Part shown: one piece after another, positions 44,030 through 50,618 of the stretch | Numbering within the stretch: position 1 is the stretch's first letter | Layout of the letters: each line of letters opens with the position of its first letter | Assembly (NCBI RefSeq): GCF_018263925.1 | Contig: NZ_JAEVHF010000005.1 | Coordinates: forward strand, 1 to 64,000 | Length of the DNA: 64,000 nt | From: Kistimonas asteriae | GTDB taxonomy: Bacteria; Pseudomonadota; Gammaproteobacteria; Pseudomonadales; Endozoicomonadaceae | Direction of reading: 5' to 3' | The notes under the pieces: model-generated | What the model saw: the letters and a program-made list of their open reading frames with translations, nothing else | Database searches by the model: none | What the model was told of the DNA's origin: nothing | Program-made: the position numbers and the translations under genes

Positions 44030-44211
44030 TCCTAACGAGTCTGTAGAAAAAGAACAAAAGTCCAAAGAGGCATGTACGGAGAGCTTTATGAAACACTTTT
44101 TGAGCCGAATAAAGTCTCAGATTTCACATAGAATCGCCATTTTCTGATTATTTTTTAATCAAGTGTTTTGAAAAATCAACGAAATAAGGCTTTTCTACAG
44201 TCTCGTTATAC
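44030..44211 (-). other. Long-loop attC site (182 bp)
   Basis: Minus strand: R'' GTATAAC (44211-44205) with left arm GAGACTGTAGAAAAG; right arm CTTTTTCTACAGACTC with R' GTTAGGA (44036-44030). The arms pair over 14-15 bases with one mismatch. The loop is about 130 bases and holds no ORF. It shares the right half with the plus-strand sites ending at 130 and 3461. Confidence 0.72.
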
Positions 44212-44219
44212 GGTGGTGA

Positions 44220-44762
44220 TTAGTTAACTGAGATATCCTTCACATCGATTTTTTCAAGCTCAGAAAGCAGGTTTTTGATATTTTCTTTACCTGATCCTTC
44301 ATTGGCCAGTCGCAACCTTTCTACGCCATAAAACGCATCGTTTACTGTTGCTGTATAAGGTGCAACGACTGTTTTTTCAAATACTATGTTATTAGTCTGT
44401 GTATCAGTGAGCTTATATTGAATATGTGTGGTAACAGTAAAGTCCAGACCAAACATTGGTTGATCAACCTCTATCAGATCTGCTGTTAAAACATATTTTC
44501 CTTCTTCAGCATAAAGCCCTTGCATCTCTAGAGATTCTTTAAGTGCTGACTTGAACATTTCATTGCTAATTTCTGAAGTCCAAGCTGGGTTTGTTTCTTC
44601 GCCACCCACAACTTCATTGACACTCACTTGCTGCTTAAGTTCTGGAGCATACGTCTTATTTGAAAAATCAGAATAAACCATATTCTCCATTTTCGCGCCA
44701 GTTGCACAGCCAGCGAGAAAAATTGCGAAGACGACTGTTGAAAATAGTTTAATCTTATTCAT
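44220..44762 (-). CDS. Small lipoprotein (cassette gene)
   Basis: A 180-aa predicted lipoprotein. MNKIKLFSTVVFAIFLAGCATG has lipobox LAGC, so it is anchored at Cys19. The mature part LKQQVSVNEVVGGEETNPAWTSEISNEMFKSALKESLEMQGLYAEEGKYVLTADLIEVDQPMFGLDFTVTTHIQYKL resembles periplasmic lipoproteins that assemble outer-membrane components (LptE/DUF4410-like alpha/beta fold). The assignment is loose. It lies between attC 44030-44211 and attC 44857-44911. Confidence 0.75.
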   Translation of the reverse strand: MNKIKLFSTVVFAIFLAGCATGAKMENMVYSDFSNKTYAPELKQQVSVNEVVGGEETNPAWTSEISNEMFKSALKESLEMQGLYAEEGKYVLTADLIEVDQPMFGLDFTVTTHIQYKLTDTQTNNIVFEKTVVAPYTATVNDAFYGVERLRLANEGSGKENIKNLLSELEKIDVKDISVN

Positions 44763-44856
44763 TGCTTTACTTCGATTTCGATAGTATTTCTAAAGTTAAA
44801 TTGAAAGACTTTTTTCTTAATGCCTTATTTACTCATTACTACCTCCATGTAGAGCT

Positions 44857-44911
44857 GTATAACGTCTACATCAGCCGCTGCCGAAGACGCTCACAGTTTT
44901 TTTTGTTAGGC
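44857..44911 (-). other. attC site
   Basis: Minus strand: R'' GCCTAAC (44911-44905), core AAACTGTGAGCGTC-TTCG-GCAGCGGCTGATGTAGAC with good partial pairing, R' GTTATAC (44863-44857). Starts five bases after the nuclease-like gene ends. Confidence 0.8.
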
Positions 44912-44916
44912 TTCAG

Positions 44917-45903
44917 TTATTTCCATGTAACTAACTTTAACAATTCAGCAATATTCTCGGCAGTATCAATTTTCTCAATATAACTATCTAGGTTAAGAAT
45001 CCTAGCACCCATGATCCCACCACTAGATATTTTTTTGAACGATGTCAATTTAGGCGAACCACAGAAAAATCTATGGCCAGTTCTTACATCGTAACCACAT
45101 TCACTTTTAGCCGCATCAATGATCGACATTATTTTTTCATCATAGTCATTTGTTTCACGACCACTGACCAATTTTTTATCGAAGTTTCCATCAATAAAAT
45201 TAACATCAAAAACGGAGTCTAGCTCCCAGATTGCTTGTACTCTTTTCTGCTTGTAGACTCCTATAAATCGATGATTTGAGTAACCTCGATCTGAAGGTTG
45301 AAAGTAAACACCATATTGTTTATTTATCTTTATACTTTCACCACAAGGTACTATTCTCAACATTTTTCGAGTTTGATCAAACAACCCAACATCATTACAA
45401 TATTCTTTGTAGTCAGAAACCAACTCATTCATTTGATATTCGTATTCTTGGAATAGACCATCACAAGCATTACATACCTCCTCATATGTGATATTTTTAA
45501 AAGTGACAGATGGATGCTCTTTCTTGACACTCGTTCTTAATGACTCATCTTCTGATTCAGAAATTCTACTTTTAGTAAGCAATAGTAAAACTTGCATTTC
45601 TTCTTGCCTGAAGCTTGATGCATGCCTTAAAAGTTGTGATTTACTTACTCCAGAGTCTACTTTTGACTCAATTAAAATCTTAAAACTTCTTTGAATTATT
45701 GACGCATCTGGAATGGAATCTCCGTCTCGAACTTGTTGAGTAATTTCAACACCGATTTCTACAGAGTCATCTATCAAATTACTCAAAAATATAGAAGCTT
45801 TGGCTGGTGAATATTGGTAAACCCTTGAAAACAACTGCAACGTATTATTTGTTACTGTGTTTTCTACAGACGAATATCTCTGAAAATAATGAATTTTTGA
45901 CAT
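44917..45903 (-). CDS. PD-(D/E)XK nuclease-like protein (cassette gene)
   Basis: A 328-aa soluble protein. Around residues 60-95 the segment SIPDASIIQRSFKILIESKV (PD...ExK) matches the PD-(D/E)XK nuclease core, followed by SKSQLLRHASSF, the helix with Gln seen in many such nucleases. The C-terminal 200 residues (beta-rich, with GYSNHRFIGVYKQKRVQAIWELDSVFDV and GHRFFCG) may recognise nucleic acid. Stand-alone nucleases of this type occur in phage-defence modules; here it is one cassette in an integron array. An 81-aa ORF lies 77 bases upstream with no obvious attC between, so both may form one cassette. Confidence 0.72.
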   Translation of the reverse strand: MSKIHYFQRYSSVENTVTNNTLQLFSRVYQYSPAKASIFLSNLIDDSVEIGVEITQQVRDGDSIPDASIIQRSFKILIESKVDSGVSKSQLLRHASSFRQEEMQVLLLLTKSRISESEDESLRTSVKKEHPSVTFKNITYEEVCNACDGLFQEYEYQMNELVSDYKEYCNDVGLFDQTRKMLRIVPCGESIKINKQYGVYFQPSDRGYSNHRFIGVYKQKRVQAIWELDSVFDVNFIDGNFDKKLVSGRETNDYDEKIMSIIDAAKSECGYDVRTGHRFFCGSPKLTSFKKISSGGIMGARILNLDSYIEKIDTAENIAELLKLVTWK

Positions 45904-45980
45904 AGTTTACTCGGTGTTGAGTTGAAACCCCACACGAATGAATGGTTATGTTTTTTATTTAGCACAATGCACTAACTGAC

Positions 45981-46226
45981 TTACCAGAATGGATAGCATT
46001 TAAAAGCAGATTGACGCCTTATATTTTTTATATCTTTGCTGGAAAAGGGAATGCGGCCAATACCATCTTTATCAGTATGGAATCCTGTAATATATCGGCT
46101 GCCTCGAACAACTAACCGATAATAGGTTTTTCCATTTTTAAGTTTTACATCAATCCAATGAACATCCATAGCCATGGCAGGACCAAGCTTATGAAGCATT
46201 TCTTGTGGGATTTCAATTTTGCTCAT
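45981..46226 (-). CDS. Small protein, 81 aa (cassette gene)
   Basis: MSKIEIPQEMLHKLGPAMAMDVHWIDVKLKNGKTYYRLVVRGSRYITGFHTDKDGIGRIPFSSKDIKNIRRQSAFKCYPFW. Compact beta-rich predicted fold without signal peptide; the N-terminus MSKI is also that of the downstream nuclease-like protein. No family recognised. It could share a cassette with the nuclease and modulate it, but that is a guess from position. Confidence 0.6.
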   Translation of the reverse strand: MSKIEIPQEMLHKLGPAMAMDVHWIDVKLKNGKTYYRLVVRGSRYITGFHTDKDGIGRIPFSSKDIKNIRRQSAFKCYPFW

Positions 46227-46237
46227 AATACAGTGGA

Positions 46238-46341
46238 TATTAACGCCTTGCTAAGCCGACCGTGAACTTCCCCCGTTTTAGTGATTTGGCTGTCCACTAA
46301 AACGGGGGAAGTTCACTGTCCGCTGGAATTTTTTGTTATGT
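46238..46341 (-). other. attC site with a palindrome in its loop
   Basis: Minus strand: R'' ACATAAC (46341-46335), arm AAAAAATTCCAGCGGACAGTG, then a 53-bp palindrome, then arm TCACGGTCGGCTTAGCAAGGC, R' GTTAATA (46244-46238). The attC is otherwise ordinary and the palindrome sits at its hairpin tip. Confidence 0.75.
46263..46315. repeat. Perfect 53-bp palindrome, copy 3 of the TGAACTTCCCCC unit
   Basis: Two inverted copies of the 21-base arm starting TGAACTTCCCCCGTTTTAG surround an 11-base loop (GACAGCCAAAT on the minus strand). The same arm and loop occur at 9290-9332, where the outer part of the second arm has diverged. It may be a doubled IS3-type end or an autonomous hairpin element. Confidence 0.8.
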
Positions 46342-46346
46342 GCGGG

Positions 46347-46892
46347 TTATTTTTTTGTGAGGATATAGTTTTGTACTGAACTTTTAACTACACTGATTTT
46401 CTTAGAGATAGTACCTCCGTGACGCTGCAAGGCACCTTGATAGCCTGTTGCTGCTTCCCAGAATACTTGAGTTGTAAGGTAATATTCCCCCGCTGGAACA
46501 TTGTTGAATGCGAACTTCCCATCAGCATCCGCTGTAGTCGTAATTATATAATTATTATATTGCGGATCTGGCTCAGAAAGAGGTGTATTTTGAATATATG
46601 CTATTTGATACCACTGATTACTGTACGCTGTAACTGGATTTAGCATAACCTCATTGCCAGCTGCCTTTTTGACATCACCACCTCTAGTTTTTAGAAAAGC
46701 CTGCCCTGTAACTTGAGCAGTTCCTTCCTTAGAGAGAAGTTGATATTCAGCTATTGGAAATGGGATTCTCTGTACAGTCCCAACGTTTGTATGTTGTACA
46801 GCACAACCTGTTAGAAGTGTAATAAAGAGTATTGTAATTAGCGGATATTTAATTTTACAGCTCTCAAAATAAAATTCTGCGTATTTTACCAC
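46347..46892 (-). CDS. Lipoprotein of unknown function (cassette gene)
   Basis: A 181-aa frame starting with GTG at 46892. ITILFITLLTGCAVQHTN supplies the membrane helix and lipobox (LTGC, Cys30), so the signal peptide is a little long. The mature domain ends GKFAFNNVPAGEYYLTTQVFWEAATGYQGALQRHGGTISKKISVVKSSVQNYIL, which resembles carboxypeptidase-regulatory/transthyretin-like beta domains (FxNVPAGxY). It is expected in a membrane, facing the periplasm. Flanked by attC sites on both sides. Confidence 0.75.
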   Translation of the reverse strand: MVKYAEFYFESCKIKYPLITILFITLLTGCAVQHTNVGTVQRIPFPIAEYQLLSKEGTAQVTGQAFLKTRGGDVKKAAGNEVMLNPVTAYSNQWYQIAYIQNTPLSEPDPQYNNYIITTTADADGKFAFNNVPAGEYYLTTQVFWEAATGYQGALQRHGGTISKKISVVKSSVQNYILTKK

Positions 46893-46936
46893 AGAGTTTT
46901 CTCGATGGTGACTGGATTATTTTGAGTGTTGGAAGC

Positions 46937-46991
46937 ACATAACGCCTGCATCAGGTGCGCCGTAGGCGTCACCTGGATGCACTTGTTACAC
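46937..46991 (-). other. attC site
   Basis: Minus strand: R'' GTGTAAC (46991-46985), arm AAGTGCATCCAGGTGACGCC-TAC-GGCGCACCTGATGCAGGC, R' GTTATGT (46943-46937). A very regular 55-bp site. It begins six bases after the Z1 gene stop. Confidence 0.9.
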
Positions 46992-46996
46992 GCGTA

Positions 46997-49168
46997 TTAG
47001 ATGTCGTAGTTGTGAGTCTCATCAGCGTAAATAGTAATAGGAATATCACCTGCTGCGTAAACAAGTGGCCAATAAAATTCCGCTCCTCGCCAGTTTAATT
47101 CTTCACTACCTATCTGTCTAAATAGAGCAAGAACAGGAGATGACTTTCCATGCTTACGAGCTTGACGGCCTTCAGTTTTTGCAGTATCAGGAGTTGCAAC
47201 ATACTTGGTATGCGACCCTTCTCCCGCCAAGCGATTATTTTTGCGGCCAGTTAGCCACATGCATTGCATCACTTCAGGAGTTGTTGAGTTGTTGACCATG
47301 TACTTAATGGCATTTTTTAAGCCATTCCAATCAAAGGTATAACCTTCATCTTCACTCATGACTATAGCTTCACTTGCTAAGTCAATAATTTGTAGGGCTA
47401 TTTCGGTTTTGATTTCAAAAGGCTCTTTTTGTGGACCTTTAGGGTGAGCTTGCTCAAGAAGCCTATCAATTTTTTTGGTGATATTTTTTGTTATTGTCTT
47501 GTTCTTAGTTTGGAATCCAACAGGGATTATTCTTTTATATGGTTTTAATGTTGTTGTTTTAGAAAGCATTATCTTGTTTGGGCTGCATGGCCTTACAATA
47601 CCATTCGTAGACCCTTGTATAAAAGCAACTCCTTGGTCAGGAACTTTACTAAACTGCTCTCTTAATGCGATGTCACTCTCATGCATCTTTCTCATTGATG
47701 TATATATAGATTGTTCTGTATAAAAGCGAGTTACTGCTAAATCTTCGTGTGGTCTGTACCCAAACATTCGACAATGCTGTAATACGGTATCTTGTTGGAA
47801 GTTTTTTGGTTTTCTTCCATAGAAAAAACCAATTAGATTCCCGATTGTAATTCCACGATCAAGAATTTGACCCCCTATAAAGGTATTAAGTGGAGCTCTA
47901 AGTTTGAGTTGGCCACTATCATCCAGCATTGATTCAACTTGTTGCTCTGAGTTGACATTCGCTACTAGAAGTTGCTCGTCTTCCAATATTTCTTTGACTC
48001 TTTTCTTTACATCATCAATCGGTGGGAGGTAATCATTGTTAAGTAAGACTGATTTTTTAATATCAAGGTATGAAGTTGTAACAATATTTGTGAACAAATC
48101 AGAGTCTTTGCAAGACTCCTCAATTAAAGAATCATGAAGTGCATCAACAATTTCTTTTTGCCAGCTATGAGCTGATTTAGCTGTCTCTGTGTGAATGAGA
48201 AAACTGAATTTTCTTGGGGGCAAATCATTATGTTCGCATTGTAGTTGACGAATTGCTGCACCAATGATGAAATTTGAGACAGCCATTCTTAGGCCAGGGA
48301 TAGCGTTAGAGTTAAGGGTATCATCTAGATTTATTTTCCTGCGATCTTTCTTTTTTAAAGCCAGCAATTCTTTTTCGGTAAGTTTGTGATGAAGATAAAA
48401 GGCAGTCGAATTTTCGTCTGCCGAGTCATCGAAATAAAAATCGCTACCGACGTAGGCTTCATTGACAGGTACTAATTCGGTAAAAGATGGTCTTACTGGC
48501 TTGAACAAAACACCATCAATTTCTATATCCTTTGGCTGCAAGTATAAAGCATAAGGTGTCGCTGTTACTTGAAGAAATGATACATCTTTTGCTATTTTCC
48601 TTAACTTATCTAATTCAATTGCGGTAAGGTTTGGTGTTAATTCTCCATCTTTCTTATTGTAACCTACGCTGGCATAATCAGCTTCATCATCAACTATAAG
48701 GGTTTTCTTAGAAAAGACCTGGTATTTTTCATCAGAAAACAATGTTTGCAATCTGCTTAAGTTATCTTTTTGTTTTTTTACTATTATTACAATCTTTTTC
48801 TTGAGCTCCCACTTTGTTAGTTTTTCTGGCATATTCATGATGTCATATATTTCAATGCAGTCATCATTTATGAATGGTTTGAAATCGTTCTTTATTCGAA
48901 GTTGTGTCTGAGTCGCTAAGGCTTTTGTGCCTTTTGTTAAAACAACAGATATTTCATAGCCATTATCAAAAGCTAATCCAATTATCGCCATGAAAGTCTT
49001 GGTCTTTCCTGACTGTATTTTTCCCAGAAGCATTCCAGGGTGGCTTCCGTACGTATCAATACTCTTAAGCTTTAATACGGTGTTTTCTATGCAAGTTTGT
49101 TCTTCTTTTGTATACGGAAACTGGGCAGATTCCAAAAAGTGATTGTAGTACTTTCCATTTGTATTCAA
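46997..49168 (-). CDS. Z1-domain helicase-like protein (large cassette gene)
   Basis: A 723-aa protein. The N-terminal SF2-type ATPase has Walker A LLGKIQSGKTKTF (residues about 46-58), Walker B TLIVDDEADYA and the VTATPYALY motif. The Z1 domain follows: FIGGQILDRGITIGNLIGFFYGR...LQHCRMFGYRPHEDLAVTRFYT. Z1 proteins are linked to restriction-like and other conflict systems, where they accompany nucleases, methylases or Hsp90-like ATPases; none of the usual partners is adjacent. It is the outermost gene of the minus-strand array and is followed by a regular attC. At 2.2 kb it is an exceptionally long cassette, if it is one. Confidence 0.88.
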   Translation of the reverse strand: MNTNGKYYNHFLESAQFPYTKEEQTCIENTVLKLKSIDTYGSHPGMLLGKIQSGKTKTFMAIIGLAFDNGYEISVVLTKGTKALATQTQLRIKNDFKPFINDDCIEIYDIMNMPEKLTKWELKKKIVIIVKKQKDNLSRLQTLFSDEKYQVFSKKTLIVDDEADYASVGYNKKDGELTPNLTAIELDKLRKIAKDVSFLQVTATPYALYLQPKDIEIDGVLFKPVRPSFTELVPVNEAYVGSDFYFDDSADENSTAFYLHHKLTEKELLALKKKDRRKINLDDTLNSNAIPGLRMAVSNFIIGAAIRQLQCEHNDLPPRKFSFLIHTETAKSAHSWQKEIVDALHDSLIEESCKDSDLFTNIVTTSYLDIKKSVLLNNDYLPPIDDVKKRVKEILEDEQLLVANVNSEQQVESMLDDSGQLKLRAPLNTFIGGQILDRGITIGNLIGFFYGRKPKNFQQDTVLQHCRMFGYRPHEDLAVTRFYTEQSIYTSMRKMHESDIALREQFSKVPDQGVAFIQGSTNGIVRPCSPNKIMLSKTTTLKPYKRIIPVGFQTKNKTITKNITKKIDRLLEQAHPKGPQKEPFEIKTEIALQIIDLASEAIVMSEDEGYTFDWNGLKNAIKYMVNNSTTPEVMQCMWLTGRKNNRLAGEGSHTKYVATPDTAKTEGRQARKHGKSSPVLALFRQIGSEELNWRGAEFYWPLVYAAGDIPITIYADETHNYDI

Positions 49169-49896
49169 GGTAATCGTCCTAGGTTTGACTGATAATATAT
49201 ATAGTTTAAGATTTTACTGAAATCAGCAGTTAGTTCTATCCGTATTTTCTAGAGAGTTGGCACAATATAGTTTTTAGCGTGTAACAGAGGTTTATACGAA
49301 CCGAGTTCGCATAACATACTGTCTATTTATTAAGTGTCTTTTATAAAAAATCAGGTATAACAACAAGATATATCTGGATTCTGCATTTTGATCATTTATC
49401 AACCAGTTCGCATTTCATAATTTTTTATCAAGTTCGCATAAAACAAGACTAAGCCCAAAAAAGCTTAAAAAATACATATAAAACATAACGTTATGCAAGC
49501 TGATAAAATCTGCATAGGCGAACTCAAGTCAAATCTCTGAGCATGATTTACGCATCACTCAACTCAAAAAGCCGTTGAACTGACCATTCACAAACACAAG
49601 ACACGCTACCGCCCGAAGGAGTGGCACAGTCTGAAAATGACTGGCGGAGCATGGGCCTCGGTAGCTCGAAGTTGACTGGTTGTACAAAAAACGTCGTGTA
49701 TGTAACCACATTTGATAGGGCAAGGGTATTGACCTAAACGACAGTTAAATTACGGAATGTACCCTGCACTCTCATTGGCAACCTGCGAGCTGGCAGTCAC
49801 TATTCTGCCCAGCACAACCACTCAAAGCCCCTCTCTTAATTCCCCCTTAATTCTTCCCCCGTACGCTGCCTGCCATTACGCGATTTTTATTCTCCC
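49169..49896. other. Repeat-bearing gene-free spacer
   Basis: About 730 bases upstream of the Z1 gene. It holds a palindrome TATACGAAC-CGA-GTTCGCATA (49293-49313), two further GTTCGCAT copies (49406-49413, 49432-49440) and an inverted GGCGAAC (49517-49523). ACATAACGTTATGC at 49483-49496 looks like collapsed attC boxes. No integrase gene and no clear attI site are present. No ORF is supported. Confidence 0.55.
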
Positions 49897-49929
49897 ATGG
49901 GACATCACACCAGAGAGGCTCAATCACTG

Positions 49930-50343
49930 ATGGCATGCCAACACTGCGGCCATAACAGGCTGTCACCCGTCGCCCACAAAGACGCCAAGACCGGGGAACC
50001 CCTCACGGTTGCCCTGTGTGAACAGTGCGGGCTCGTCCAACAGACCCCACTGCCCACTGCTGAGGCGCTCACGGCCTATTACGCCCACCATTACCGGGTG
50101 GATTACAAGCAGGCCTACACGCCCAAACCCCGGCATGTGTACCGTGCGGGGAAAACCGCGCTGCAGCGCGTCGAGTTCCTGATGGCCGCCGGCTGTGCCG
50201 GGGGTGAACTGCTGGATATCGGCGCTGGCGGCGGTGAGTTCGTGTACCTGTCCAGCCGCGCCGGGTTTCCGCACCCGGAAGATCTCTACGTCAGCGCTAA
50301 CCTAACCACGTTTACTAGTCGGCAATGTATCAGGGATAGTTGA
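49930..50343 (+). pseudogene. Methyltransferase gene, 3'-truncated
   Basis: MACQHCGHNRLSPVAHKDAKTGEPLTVALCEQCGLVQQTPLP is a zinc-ribbon start typical of class I methyltransferases acting on sugars or small molecules. GGELLDIGAGGGEFVYLSSRAG is the SAM-binding motif I. After about codon 117 (near 50280) the sequence becomes unrelated (DLYVSANLTTFTSRQCIRDS) and stops, so the remaining methyltransferase domain is missing. GC-rich compared with the cassettes to its left. An in-frame ATG at 49897 exists but adds no recognisable sequence. Confidence 0.75.
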
Positions 50344-50358
50344 GGGAGGGAGGGAGGG
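50344..50358 (+). other. G-quadruplex-type motif
   Basis: Four G3 runs separated by single A residues (GGGAGGGAGGGAGGG) at the break of the truncated methyltransferase, about 260 bases before the ETS-like gene. By pattern it should fold into a parallel quadruplex; any role is unknown. Confidence 0.6.
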
Positions 50359-50618
50359 AGAGAGGCAGATATCACCATAAAGAGATCACGTTGAATCAAC
50401 ATCACTAAGGCACGCTTTCTTCGACCTAATGCATTTTGTTACCCACTCTGGCAGAAATAGTTAGCGTTTGGCGATCAATCCTGACGCCTTGAGTGAACAA
50501 TGCGCCTTTTTTCTTTTCTTAACCATTAATGGCCTTTCGTGGAATATCGGTTAAGCACAATCAAAAACATCACTTTATACCGGGTAGCCGCCATCAACGG
50601 ATAAGTAACGGAGTATTT

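Noticed and set aside
112..44211. TTTCTACAGACTCGTTAG and its inverted partners read as terminal repeats of a MITE or IS
   Set aside because: Each copy ends in an R'-type box directly before a cassette-like gene, the inner sequences between the arms are unrelated in the three sites, and no target duplications are seen. attC is the better reading, though not proven.
49540..49690. Possible small ORF (KAVELTIHKHKTRYRPKEWHSLKMTGG)
   Set aside because: No start codon in frame after the preceding stop, no family match; not supported as a gene.
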